Assembly: GCF_021325795.1 (NCBI RefSeq)
Contig: NZ_JAHPZX010000006.1
Coordinates: forward strand, 217,766 to 281,765
DNA from: Bordetella sp. LUAb4
GTDB lineage: Bacteria > Pseudomonadota > Gammaproteobacteria > Burkholderiales > Burkholderiaceae_B
Length of the DNA: 64,000 bases
Direction of reading: 5' to 3'
In this document: positions 8,051 to 16,253 of the stretch, piece after piece
How positions within the stretch are numbered: the stretch's first letter is position 1
How the letters are laid out: the number at the start of each line of letters is the position of its first letter
Position numbers and translations under genes: made by a program
The notes under the pieces: generated by a model
Database searches by the model: none
The model's input: the letters and a program-made list of their open reading frames with translations, nothing else
Told to the model about the DNA's origin: nothing

Positions 8051-8914
8051 TCAGCCCGCTTGCTTCACGGCCTGCGTCTTCTGCGCCTGCACCCGCGCCG
8101 CCTTGGCGTCGACCATGCGCAGCGTCAGCCACACACCGACCCAATACACCGCGAACACCAGGACCGAAATCAAGGCGGGCATGGCGCGGTATCCACCGAA
8201 GTCCGCCAGCACCTTGCCCAGGCCGCCGCTATCGCTAAGCAGCCAGCTGGTGTCCCAGACCGGATCGATGATCGTCGGCACCACGTCCAGGGAGATCAAG
8301 CGGTCCAGGCCACCGATCAACAGGGAACCGGCCAACAGCAACAGCAGAAATTCCGTCAGGGCGAAGAAGCGCCGCCAGGTGATCAGCTTGCCACCCAGTT
8401 GCAGCAGCCAGAAGGTCAACAGCGCCGCGATGAAACCGCCCAGGCCCGCCAGCGCCAGCATCAACGTGCCGCCATTGGCATCGCCGGCAGAGACCGTGCC
8501 GTACAGGAACACCACCGTTTCGCTGCCCTCCCGGGCCACGGCGATCATGACCAGGACCAGCAAGCCCCACCAGTTGTCGTTGCTGACCGAGTCGCGTGCC
8601 CCGGTTTCCAGTTCGCGCTTCAGGGTACGCCCGTGCTTCTTCATCCAAAGCACCATCTGCACCACCAGCGCGCAAGCCACCAGGGCCATGCCGGCCTGGA
8701 ACCATTCCTGTCCCTCGTCCGACAGCCAGGACGACACGCCCAGCAGCACCAGCGCCAGCGCGCCCGCCAGCGCCAGGCCCGCAGCCACCCCACCCCACAG
8801 ATAAGGCAGGCCGCGGCGCCCCTCGGGGGAGGCGCGCAGCCAGGTGTACAGAATGCCTACAACCAGCAGGGCTTCGACGCTTTCGCGCCAGACGATAAAA
8901 GAAACCTGTTCCAT
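8051..8914 (-). CDS. ftrC: FTR1-family iron permease (FtrC)
   Basis: A 287-residue polytopic membrane protein of the FTR1/EfeU family, which carries iron through the cytoplasmic membrane after oxidation in the periplasm. Both signature motifs are present: RESVE (residues 10-14, in the first helix) and REGSE (128-132, in the fourth), whose acidic residues bind iron. Seven hydrophobic segments are visible. The ATG at 8914 (MEQVSFIVWRES) is chosen because FTR1 proteins begin right at the first helix; the longer frame adds only six residues. It follows ftrB by 31 bases in the same operon. Confidence 0.92.
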   Translation of the reverse strand: MEQVSFIVWRESVEALLVVGILYTWLRASPEGRRGLPYLWGGVAAGLALAGALALVLLGVSSWLSDEGQEWFQAGMALVACALVVQMVLWMKKHGRTLKRELETGARDSVSNDNWWGLLVLVMIAVAREGSETVVFLYGTVSAGDANGGTLMLALAGLGGFIAALLTFWLLQLGGKLITWRRFFALTEFLLLLLAGSLLIGGLDRLISLDVVPTIIDPVWDTSWLLSDSGGLGKVLADFGGYRAMPALISVLVFAVYWVGVWLTLRMVDAKAARVQAQKTQAVKQAG

Positions 8915-8945
8915 GGCACTGCCGGTCCGCACGAGGCGGACCGTT

Positions 8946-9299
8946 TCATTCCTTGGGTTTGACGACCAGCGTGCCCTTTACATCCTGATGAAAATCATCG
9001 AAGAAAGGGTATTCGCCAGGCCGCGAAATCGTGATGACGACAAAGGATTTGACGCCGGGCCCCAGCACTTTTTCCTTGCGCAGGGGAATACTTTCGAACT
9101 CGACCGGCTCTTTGCTCTCGTTGCTCAGTTCGATCTTGAAACGCCCCGCCGGCACTTCCAGCCGTTGCGGTTCGAAGGTTCCATCCGCCTTGAAGGTCAG
9201 TTGGAACGTGGGTAATTCATCAGCCAGCGCCGGCGTGCCCGCGCTGGCCAAGGCCAGCAACAGGACCGCCGATGCCCAAGGCAATCGGCGATTCTTCAT
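8946..9299 (-). CDS. ftrB: Periplasmic cupredoxin-like protein (FtrB)
   Basis: A 117-residue precursor. Residues 1-27 form a signal peptide ending GTPALA. The mature part is a small cupredoxin-type beta barrel (FQLTFKADGTFEPQRLEVPAGRFKIELSN, RKEKVLGPGVKSFVV, PGEYPFFDDFHQDVKGTLVV). Canonical blue-copper Cys is absent, as in other FtrB/EfeO-like domains; His and acidic residues near the end may hold metal. It is thought to work with FtrA in oxidising ferrous iron before transport. The start codon overlaps the ftrA stop (TGATG), so translation is coupled. Confidence 0.88.
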   Translation of the reverse strand: MKNRRLPWASAVLLLALASAGTPALADELPTFQLTFKADGTFEPQRLEVPAGRFKIELSNESKEPVEFESIPLRKEKVLGPGVKSFVVITISRPGEYPFFDDFHQDVKGTLVVKPKE

Positions 9300-9835
9300 C
9301 AGTAGCCGCCCTTCTTGCCGGTGCCGGCGTAGACGAAGTCATATTCCAGCTCGAACGGTTGGAAGAACGGACCCACACCGGTTTCCTTGTCGATATGGCG
9401 GCCGAAGTGGCTCATGCTGTCCGCCGTCGGGGGCGCCACATAGTACTTCAGGTGGTATTTGCCCGGACCATCCAGCTTGACGTTGTCGCCGTAGTGCGGG
9501 CCGTCGTTGGCGACCATGGGCATCAGCGTGCCCTTGATCACGTTCTGGCTACCCTGCTTCTGCAGTTCGAACTTCACCACCAGATAGGGCATCCACTCGC
9601 CTTCCGGAAAACCGGTGGGGTTATTGGCCAGTGCGTGAATGTCGGCTTCCAGATGGATGTCGGAGTCCTTGGCGGCGCGCATCACGCCGGGAGGATCCAT
9701 TTCGATCGGCTGCAGATACACCGCGCCGATTTCCATGCCACCCTTTTCCACCGGCTTGCCGATCGGATATTCAGCAGCCAATGCCGCGCTGGAAAACACG
9801 ATACCGGCGGCAAGGGCCAAGGCCTTCTTCATCAT
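9299..9835 (-). CDS. ftrA: Periplasmic iron-binding P19-like protein (FtrA)
   Basis: A 178-residue precursor with a 20-residue signal peptide (MMKKALALAAGIVFSSAALA). The mature protein belongs to the Tp34/P19 family of periplasmic proteins that bind iron and copper: YPIGKPVEKGGMEIGAVYL, MDPPGVMRAAKDSDIHLEADIHA, GEWMPYLVVKFEL and MPMVANDGPHYG hold the conserved Met, His and Asp/Glu ligands. It is the first gene of ftrABCD. The ATG at 9835 has AAGGAAG about 8 bases upstream. In Bordetella the operon is used at acid pH for ferrous iron and is iron-regulated; I see no convincing Fur box here. Confidence 0.9.
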   Translation of the reverse strand: MMKKALALAAGIVFSSAALAAEYPIGKPVEKGGMEIGAVYLQPIEMDPPGVMRAAKDSDIHLEADIHALANNPTGFPEGEWMPYLVVKFELQKQGSQNVIKGTLMPMVANDGPHYGDNVKLDGPGKYHLKYYVAPPTADSMSHFGRHIDKETGVGPFFQPFELEYDFVYAGTGKKGGY

Positions 9836-10188
9836 GGGATTTCTTCCTTCGTTTTATGCAATCGACCAAATAGACCGTCGGCTCTGCATACCGTTCCCGA
9901 TCATCATTCCGAAACCACAAGAATAATGCAAACAAGAACCGTTCGCATAAGCCTAACGCGCGAAGCTTACCATAGCCTTAAAAAGAGCCGCATAAGCTGG
10001 GGTCGGGAGCAGGGTTAAGTGACGCGTCACGGGATGGTAATACATCCCTCCGCGGCGATGAAATTAGCAGACCTGATGTCAACAAAACATCAACGCGGCG
10101 GCCCGACCCGCGCCCACGCCACACAGCAAAACGGCCGGGCGAACCCAGCCGTATCTTCAGCGCCGGTACGTGGCCGGCCCGATCAATC
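9836..10188. other. ftrA upstream region and phaR downstream region
   Basis: 353 bases without a gene. The part next to ftrA (about 9840-9990) is A/T-rich and should hold the ftr promoter, but no clear Fur box was found. A perfect 12-bp palindrome, GTGACGCGTCAC, lies at 10019-10030. The phaR terminator occupies the far end. Confidence 0.5.
10127..10152 (-). terminator. Intrinsic terminator after phaR
   Basis: On the minus strand ACGGCTGGG and CCCGGCCGT pair (one G-U) around a TTCG tetraloop, followed by TTTTGC. Confidence 0.7.
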
Positions 10189-10749
10189 TCACTTGCGATT
10201 GTTCGGCGTCGTTCCCGGGAAAGGGAAGTTCGTGAACATCGAGCGGGTCTGGTCCTGCATCTTGTCCTGCATCTGCACGAACAGGTTCTTGCTCTGCTCG
10301 ATGTAGCTATTCATCATGTTCTGCATCATCGGCGTCTGCCCGTTCATGAACTGGGTCCATGCTTCGGGGCCGAACTGATTGCCGTACAGGCCCTTGGACT
10401 GTTCAGCCATACGGTCCTGGATTTCCATGAAGGCCTGGATGTTCTTTTCCAGGTAAGACCCCATGATGCCCTGCATCGCGTTGCCGTAGAAGCGGATGAT
10501 CTGCGCCAGCATGTTCGACGAGAACATGGGCACGCCGCCCCCCTCTTCTTCCAGGATGATCTGCAGCAGGATGCTGCGCGTCAGGTCTTCGCCGCTCTTG
10601 GCGTCGATGACCTGGAAGTTTTCGGTGGCCAGCACCAGCTGTTTGACATCGGCCAGTGTGATGTAGGTGCTGGTCTGTGTGTCGTAAAGACGGCGATTCG
10701 GATATTTCTTGATCAGGCGAAGTGCCGCGCCTGTTTGTGTCTGCGTCAT
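10189..10749 (-). CDS. phaR: Polyhydroxyalkanoate synthesis repressor PhaR
   Basis: A 186-residue cytoplasmic protein. Residues 9-75 are the PHB/PHA accumulation regulator DNA-binding domain (LIKKYPNRRLYDTQTSTYITLADVKQLV), followed by the PHB_acc repeat (DLTRSILLQIILEEE...FSSNMLAQIIRFYGNAMQGIMGSYLEKNIQAF). The C-terminal third is rich in Met and Gln. PhaR binds nascent PHB granules and represses phasin genes and itself when free. It is the last gene of the phaC-phaB-phaR group, 117 bases after phaB, and ends in its own terminator. Confidence 0.95.
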   Translation of the reverse strand: MTQTQTGAALRLIKKYPNRRLYDTQTSTYITLADVKQLVLATENFQVIDAKSGEDLTRSILLQIILEEEGGGVPMFSSNMLAQIIRFYGNAMQGIMGSYLEKNIQAFMEIQDRMAEQSKGLYGNQFGPEAWTQFMNGQTPMMQNMMNSYIEQSKNLFVQMQDKMQDQTRSMFTNFPFPGTTPNNRK

Positions 10750-10866
10750 GGTTGTCCCCAGCTTGGGTCGATCGCGTTGTACTTATGAGAAAAGGGTTGT
10801 CATCCACAGCTGTCGCATGCACGCGCGGCGCCTGGCCTGGATACCGCGCGCGCATCGTCAGCGCAT

Positions 10867-11604
10867 TCAATGCATGTGCAGGCCGCCATTGAGCGAGAAG
10901 TCGGCACCGGTGGCGAAGCCCGATTGATCCGACGCCAGCCACGACACGATGGAGGCGATTTCCTCCGGCGTGCCCAGGCGCCGCACGGGTATCGTGGCGA
11001 CGATTTTTTCCAGCATGTCCGGGCGGATGGCGCGCACCATGTCCGTGCCGATATAGCCCGGCGAAATGGTGTTGACGGTCACGCCCTTGCTGGCGACTTC
11101 CTGCGCCAGCGCCATCGTGAAGCCATGGATACCGGCCTTGGCGGTGGAATAGTTGGTCTGCCCGAACTGCCCTTTCTGGCCGTTGACCGAGCTGATGTTG
11201 ATGATACGGCCCCACTGGCGATCGACCATGGGATCCAGCACCTGCTTGGTGACGTTGAACAGGCTGTTAAGGTTGGTATCGATGACCGTACGCCAGTCGT
11301 CCAGGGACATCTTGCGGAACAGGCCGTCGCGCGTGATGCCGGCATTGTTCACCAGCACGTCGACGTGGCCGTAGTCCTGCCGCACCTTGTCGAAGGCGGC
11401 CTGGGTGGAGTCCCAGTCCGACACGTTGCCGACGGACGCATAAAAGGTATGGCCCTGGGCCGCCTGCTCGTCCAGCCACTGCTGGTAATTGCGGCTGGGA
11501 CCGCAACCCGCAACCACGCGAAACCCGTCTTTGGCCAGCCGCTGGCAAATCGCGGTGCCGATGCCGCCCATGCCGCCCGTCACATATGCCAATTTATCGC
11601 TCAT
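10867..11604 (-). CDS. phaB: Acetoacetyl-CoA reductase
   Basis: A 245-residue short-chain dehydrogenase that reduces acetoacetyl-CoA to (R)-3-hydroxybutyryl-CoA with NADPH, the second step of PHB synthesis. The nucleotide-binding GGMGGIG lies at 10-16, NNAG at 86-89, and the catalytic Ser139, Tyr152 and Lys156 at ISSVNGQKGQFGQTNYSTAK. The GQFGQTNYS and GYIGTDMV segments are characteristic of PhaB rather than FabG. The ATG at 11604 has AGGAGA 6 bases upstream. It lies between phaC and phaR in the same direction. Confidence 0.95.
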   Translation of the reverse strand: MSDKLAYVTGGMGGIGTAICQRLAKDGFRVVAGCGPSRNYQQWLDEQAAQGHTFYASVGNVSDWDSTQAAFDKVRQDYGHVDVLVNNAGITRDGLFRKMSLDDWRTVIDTNLNSLFNVTKQVLDPMVDRQWGRIINISSVNGQKGQFGQTNYSTAKAGIHGFTMALAQEVASKGVTVNTISPGYIGTDMVRAIRPDMLEKIVATIPVRRLGTPEEIASIVSWLASDQSGFATGADFSLNGGLHMH

Positions 11605-11693
11605 AGAATTCTCCTGTTTTTTCGCGGGGGTATTTCAATCCGGGAATGCATGCTCCGGAGGTGCAGCCACGGTTTTTCAAACCGGAACTCGTG

Positions 11694-13331
11694 CTACATC
11701 GCACGTACTTTTACATAGCGGCCCGGCGCTGGTTCCAGCGGCGGATAGGCCTTGCTGCCTTGCTCGGCGGGCGCCTTGACCTGGCGGCCGCTTCGGGGCC
11801 CCAGCCATGCCAGCCAATCCGGCCACCAGCTGCCGGCATGTTCGGAGGCCTGGGCCAGCCACGCCATTGGATCGCCCGGCAAAAATTCATCGCCGCCCGC
11901 GGCCTGGTCCACCACCCAATAGCTGCGCCGCTGTTTGGCGGGAGGATTGATGACGCCGGCGATATGGCCCGACGCACCCAGCACGAAGCGTCGATCGCCC
12001 CGCAGCAATTGCGTCGATGCATAGGCCGCGGGCCAGGGCACGATGTGATCCTCGCGCGACCCGTAGATATAGACGGGCATTGCCAGGCGAGTGAGATCCA
12101 GCGGTTGCCCGGCGGCGGTGCAGCGGCCAGGCACTTTCAGATTGTTTTCCAGATAGGTATTGCGGAAATACCAGGCGAAGAACGGCCCCGGCAGATTGGT
12201 GCCGTCGGCGTTCCAGAACAGCAGGTCGAAGGCGGGCGGGGTCTGGCCCTTCAGGTAATTGCCCACCACATAGTTCCACACCAATTCATTGGGGCGCAGG
12301 AAGCTGAAGGTCGTGGCCAGTTCGCGGCCCAGCATCAGGCCACCACTACCCAACTGCCGGTCGCGCAACAAGGCATGGGTTTCATCGACGAAGACATCGA
12401 GCACGCCGGTATCGCGGAAATCCAGCATGGCTGTCAGCAGCGTCAGGGCTGCCACGGGCTGCTCGCCGCGTGCCTCGGCCAAAGCCAGGGCCGAAGCCAG
12501 CATCGTGCCGCCAACGCAGAAGCCCAGCGCGTTGACCTGCTTCTGGCCGCTGATCTCGCGCGCCACCGCCAGGGCACGCAGCACGGCCTCGTCCAGGTAG
12601 TCCGACCAGGTGGCTTGATCCGCGCCATCTTCGTCGCCCGCCACCGGATTGCGCCAGGACACCATGAATACCGTGAAGCCGGCGGCCACCGCATGGCCCA
12701 CGAAGGAATTGGCCGGCTGCAAGTCCAGGATGTAGAACTTGTTGATGTTGGGCGGAATGATGACCAGCGGCCGTTCGTGCACCTTGGCCGTGCCGGGCGC
12801 GTACTGGATCAGCTGGAACAGCTTGTTCTCGTACACGACCTGGCCTGGCGTGGTGGCCACGTTGACGCCCAATTCGAACTGGCTTTCGTCGGTCTGCGAA
12901 ATGCGGCCCTTGCGCAAGTCGCTGATCAGATTGGACATTCCCACATCCAGCGCCTTGCCGGCCGAGGCCACGATGGACTGCTGGGCTTCCGGATTGAGCG
13001 CCAGGAAGTTGGACGGCGCGATGGCGTCGATCCACTGCATCACGGAAAAGCGCAGGCGTGCGCGCAGCGCGTCGCTGACGTCGGCGGCGTCGACCATGCG
13101 TTGCATGGCCTTCGCGGACAATAGATACGTGTGCGCCATCAGCAGATGCTGGGCGCTGCTGCTCCAGGCCTCGCCGGCGAAACGGCGATCGGCGGGCGCG
13201 GCGAGCCGCCCCTGGCGGGCGTCGTCCATCAGGACCTGCCAGTCGCGGGCGAACTCCGCCTGGATCTGGGCCAGGACGTCCGGCGCCACGCCCACCGGAA
13301 CGGGCCATGCTGCGGATGGATGGGCTGTCAC
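11694..13331 (-). CDS. phaC: Class I polyhydroxyalkanoate synthase
   Basis: A 545-residue PHA synthase that polymerises 3-hydroxyacyl-CoA at the granule surface. The lipase-like box GFCVGG carries the nucleophile Cys272. The other triad residues are in GSREDHIVPW (Asp) and GASGHIAGVINPP (His). Length and single-subunit form fit class I, and the PhaC N-terminal domain covers about residues 45-215. The neighbours phaB and phaR support the call. No phaA thiolase lies next to it, so that gene must be elsewhere. Confidence 0.95.
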   Translation of the reverse strand: MTAHPSAAWPVPVGVAPDVLAQIQAEFARDWQVLMDDARQGRLAAPADRRFAGEAWSSSAQHLLMAHTYLLSAKAMQRMVDAADVSDALRARLRFSVMQWIDAIAPSNFLALNPEAQQSIVASAGKALDVGMSNLISDLRKGRISQTDESQFELGVNVATTPGQVVYENKLFQLIQYAPGTAKVHERPLVIIPPNINKFYILDLQPANSFVGHAVAAGFTVFMVSWRNPVAGDEDGADQATWSDYLDEAVLRALAVAREISGQKQVNALGFCVGGTMLASALALAEARGEQPVAALTLLTAMLDFRDTGVLDVFVDETHALLRDRQLGSGGLMLGRELATTFSFLRPNELVWNYVVGNYLKGQTPPAFDLLFWNADGTNLPGPFFAWYFRNTYLENNLKVPGRCTAAGQPLDLTRLAMPVYIYGSREDHIVPWPAAYASTQLLRGDRRFVLGASGHIAGVINPPAKQRRSYWVVDQAAGGDEFLPGDPMAWLAQASEHAGSWWPDWLAWLGPRSGRQVKAPAEQGSKAYPPLEPAPGRYVKVRAM

Positions 13332-13405
13332 CTCGACACCTTGTTATGAATGGCTTTTGCGGGGATGGTGCATTGCGGTCACTGCTACTGTCAATGCGGG
13401 TAATC

Positions 13406-14275
13406 TCAGGGGTATTGCGCCGCAGCGCCTGGCTGCAGCCACGCCAGCATGGCCATGCGGCCGGTGGCGCCATCGCGGCGATAGGAAAAGAAGCGCTCGC
13501 GGTCGGTATAGGTGCACATCCCGCTGACGTGCACCTCCTGCACGCCGGCACGGCGCAGGCGCAGGGCCGCCAGGCTGGCCAGGTCGGCAAGCCATTTGCC
13601 GGGCCGACCGGGATAGGGGCGGAACAAGGTGGCGGCCTGCTCATCGTCGGCCGTGAAGGCGCGCAGCACGTCTTCGCCGACCTCGAAGGCATCGGGGCCG
13701 ATGCCGGGGCCGACCCAGGCGCGCCATTGGGTCGCCGAGGGATTCTTGCGGCGCAAGGCCGCCAGCACGTTTTCCAGCACGCCGCCGGACAGGCCGCGCC
13801 AGCCCGCGTGCGCCGCGCCCAGCACCGTGGCGTCCTGGTCGACGATCATGACCGGCAGGCAATCGGCGGCCATTACGGCCAGCACGCGGCCGGCTTGCGC
13901 GGTGACCGCGCTGTCGACGGCGGGATCCTCGTCGGGTTGGGCCGAGACCTGCGTCCGCGATTGCGCCGGCGCTTCTTGCGGCGCGGCTTGCGCCAGGCGT
14001 TGCGCGACCCCGCGCGGCAAGTCCGCATCGATGACTTCACTGCCATGCACCTGGCGCAGCCACAAGGGCTCCGCGGGCAACATGGCGCGGAGACGCCGCC
14101 GGTTTTCCACCACCGCGTCGGGATCATCCCCCGCGCGCAGGCCCAGGTTCAGGGTATCGTGCGGCGCGCGCCCTACCCCACCGCCGCGCGTCGTACAGAA
14201 ATAGCGCACACCGGGCCAGGCCGGGCCAGTGACGACGGGCAGGACGGAGGTATCAGGCAAGGGGTTTTGCTGCAT
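13406..14275 (-). CDS. pgeF: Peptidoglycan editing factor PgeF (YfiH family)
   Basis: A 289-residue member of the YfiH/DUF152 (multicopper polyphenol oxidase-like) family. In E. coli PgeF removes wrongly incorporated serine-containing muropeptide precursors. Motifs include WLRQVHGSEV, AADCLPVMIVD and AAHAGWRGLSGGV, which hold the conserved His and Cys residues of the metal site, and GPGIGPDAFEVGEDV. A low-complexity Ala/Gln/Pro insert (about residues 92-125, between ADLPRG and GRVLAVM) is longer than usual. The ATG at 14275 (MQQNPLPDT) is chosen because the longer frame overlaps rluD. rluD and pgeF are neighbours in many proteobacteria. Confidence 0.9.
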   Translation of the reverse strand: MQQNPLPDTSVLPVVTGPAWPGVRYFCTTRGGGVGRAPHDTLNLGLRAGDDPDAVVENRRRLRAMLPAEPLWLRQVHGSEVIDADLPRGVAQRLAQAAPQEAPAQSRTQVSAQPDEDPAVDSAVTAQAGRVLAVMAADCLPVMIVDQDATVLGAAHAGWRGLSGGVLENVLAALRRKNPSATQWRAWVGPGIGPDAFEVGEDVLRAFTADDEQAATLFRPYPGRPGKWLADLASLAALRLRRAGVQEVHVSGMCTYTDRERFFSYRRDGATGRMAMLAWLQPGAAAQYP

Positions 14276-14303
14276 GAAGCTTTCTCTGAGGTGAATGCCA
14301 AGA

Positions 14304-15260
14304 TCACTGCCATTGCACGGCATCGAGGACGGCCTGCATGTCCGCGGGTGGCGTCGTCTCGAAGGCGCGCTCGCCGGCGCCGCCCGGATCGTCGAAATGC
14401 AGGGCGCGGGCATGCAGCATCTGGCGCGTGGCGCCCGCCACGCAGCGCCCGCCGTAGAGGACGTCACCCAACAGGGGATGTCCCAGGCTGGCCATGTGGA
14501 CCCGAATCTGGTGAGTACGGCCGGTTTCCAGGCGACACGCCACCAAGGTGGCCGGCGCGCCTTCGGCCAGGCCCCAGCGGCGCGGTTCGTAATGAGTGAC
14601 AGCCTGTTTCGGCGCCACGGGCCGTTCCACGCTCATGCGTACCGGCACGCGCGGATCGCGGCCGATTTCACGGTCCACCTTGCCACCCGCCGTCAATTGG
14701 CCGTGCGCCAGGGCCAGGTATTCCCGCCCCATGGTGCGCGCCTGCAACTGGCGCACCAAATGGGTCTGCGCCCGCTCGGTGCGCGCCACCACCATCAGGC
14801 CCGAGGTGTCCTTATCCAGCCGATGCACGATGCCGGCCCGCGCCACGGAGGCCAGCTCGGGGTAGCGGTACAGCAGCCCGTTGAGCAGCGTGCCGGTCCA
14901 GTTGCCGGCGCCGGGGTGGGTGACCAAGCCGGCCGGCTTGTCCACCACGATCCAGTCCGGGCTGGCCTCGACCACGCCAAAATCGACCGGTTCGGGCGTA
15001 TAAGCCAGGCTTTCGGGGGCGGGTTGCTCCCAAATCGTCAGGATATCGCCCGGTCCCACGGTCTGGCGCACCTTGGCCGGGGCGCCATTGACCAGGACGT
15101 GGCCGCCTTCGATCCAGCCTTGCAGGCGGCTGCGGGAGTGCTCCGTTAAAAGGCCCGCCAAAACTTTATCCAGGCGGTCAGAAGGGGCGTTCAGAGGGAG
15201 GCGCAGAGTCTGCGGTTCGTCGTCGGACGGGAATTCCGCGCTCGCGGCTGTATCGGACAT
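14304..15260 (-). CDS. rluD: 23S rRNA pseudouridine synthase RluD
   Basis: A 318-residue enzyme that makes pseudouridines in 23S rRNA helix 69. An S4 RNA-binding domain covers about residues 24-80 (DRLDKVLAGLL...RSRLQGWIEGGHVLVNGAPA), followed by the RluA-family catalytic domain with IVVDKPAGLVTHPG and HRLDKDTSG (146-154, catalytic Asp149). It is divergent from bamD with 55 bases between the starts and leads the minus-strand group rluD-pgeF-pha. The bamD/rluD pair is conserved across proteobacteria. Confidence 0.95.
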   Translation of the reverse strand: MSDTAASAEFPSDDEPQTLRLPLNAPSDRLDKVLAGLLTEHSRSRLQGWIEGGHVLVNGAPAKVRQTVGPGDILTIWEQPAPESLAYTPEPVDFGVVEASPDWIVVDKPAGLVTHPGAGNWTGTLLNGLLYRYPELASVARAGIVHRLDKDTSGLMVVARTERAQTHLVRQLQARTMGREYLALAHGQLTAGGKVDREIGRDPRVPVRMSVERPVAPKQAVTHYEPRRWGLAEGAPATLVACRLETGRTHQIRVHMASLGHPLLGDVLYGGRCVAGATRQMLHARALHFDDPGGAGERAFETTPPADMQAVLDAVQWQ

Positions 15261-15315
15261 GGAGACAAATCATATAATCGACCGCAGCCATGCTAACACC
15301 AAGGAAATAACCGTC

Positions 15316-16164
15316 GTGATTCTCCGCGTTCCCGCCCATCCAATTCACGCCTCCCGATTCGGGTCGGTCGCGCGTTCATTCTTCCTTTTGCTCTTCACCC
15401 TGGTCCTCGCCGCGTGCGGCACGACCAACTCCAAGTACGACAAAACCGCCGGCTGGAGCGCCGAGCAACTGTATGCCGATGGCAAGCAGGAAATGTCGGC
15501 GGGCAATTGGAAAGATGCGCGCGAGCGTATGACGGCCGTCGAAAGCCGCTACCCCTTCGGCATCTATGCCCAGCAAGCGCTGATCGATGTCGCCTACATC
15601 AACTGGAAGGACGGCGAAAACGAGCAGGCGCTCGCGGCCATCGACCGTTTCCAGCAGCTCTACCCCAATCATCCGGGCACGGACTATGTGCTGTACCTGA
15701 AGGGCCTGATCAACTTCACGCCGGCCAGCGCCTTCATGACCAGCGTCACCGGCCAGGACCCCAGCGAACGCGATCCCAAGGGCCTGCGCGCGTCGTATGA
15801 CGCCTTCACCGAGCTGATCAACCGCTACCCGGACAGCAAGTACGCGCCGGACGCCAAGCAGCGTATGGCCTGGCTGGTCAATGCCATCGCCATGAACGAA
15901 GTGCACGTGGCACGCTACTACTACGAGCGGGGCGCCTACGTGGCCGCGGCCAACCGCGCGCAGACCGTGATCACCGATTTCGAAGGCGCCCCGGCTGCCG
16001 AAGAAGCCCTGTATGTGATGGTGCTGTCCTACGACAAGCTGAACATGCCGGAACTCAAGAGCGATGCGCAGCGCGTGTTGGACAAGAACTATCCCAACAG
16101 CAAGTACCCGTCGCAGGGTTTCAAGGTGGACAAGGAATGGTGGGATCCCTGGGGCTGGTTCTGA
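15316..16164 (+). CDS. bamD: Outer membrane assembly lipoprotein BamD
   Basis: A 282-residue lipoprotein of the BAM complex, which folds beta-barrel proteins into the outer membrane. A lipobox LAAC follows a hydrophobic stretch (SFFLLLFTLVLAACG), and the mature part has TPR-like repeats (SAEQLYADGKQEMSAGNWKDARERMTAVESRYPFG, GENEQALAAIDRFQQLYPNHP, DAFTELINRYPDSKYAPDAKQR). The start is GTG at 15316 because AAGGAA lies just upstream; an in-frame ATG at 15259 would give an overlong signal region and overlap rluD. A TATAAT at 15272-15277 is a plausible -10 element. Confidence 0.93.
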   Translation: MILRVPAHPIHASRFGSVARSFFLLLFTLVLAACGTTNSKYDKTAGWSAEQLYADGKQEMSAGNWKDARERMTAVESRYPFGIYAQQALIDVAYINWKDGENEQALAAIDRFQQLYPNHPGTDYVLYLKGLINFTPASAFMTSVTGQDPSERDPKGLRASYDAFTELINRYPDSKYAPDAKQRMAWLVNAIAMNEVHVARYYYERGAYVAAANRAQTVITDFEGAPAAEEALYVMVLSYDKLNMPELKSDAQRVLDKNYPNSKYPSQGFKVDKEWWDPWGWF

Positions 16165-16206
16165 TAGGTGCCTGATCGAAGCACATTCGATCTAGGAGAT
16201 ATCAAG

Positions 16207-16243
16207 AAAAATATGGGCCGCATTGCGCGGCCCATATTTTTTT
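16207..16243. terminator. Bidirectional terminator between bamD and dinG
   Basis: An 11-bp G/C-rich stem (ATATGGGCCGC, 16211-16221, with 16227-16237) flanked by AAAA on the left and TTTTTTT on the right, so it can serve both convergent genes. Confidence 0.85.
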
Positions 16244-16253
16244 GCGTGGCGTT

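Noticed and set aside
15259..15315. Upstream in-frame ATG for bamD (METNHIID...)
   Set aside because: It overlaps the rluD start region and the likely -10 box; the GTG at 15316 has a better ribosome site and gives a normal lipoprotein signal.
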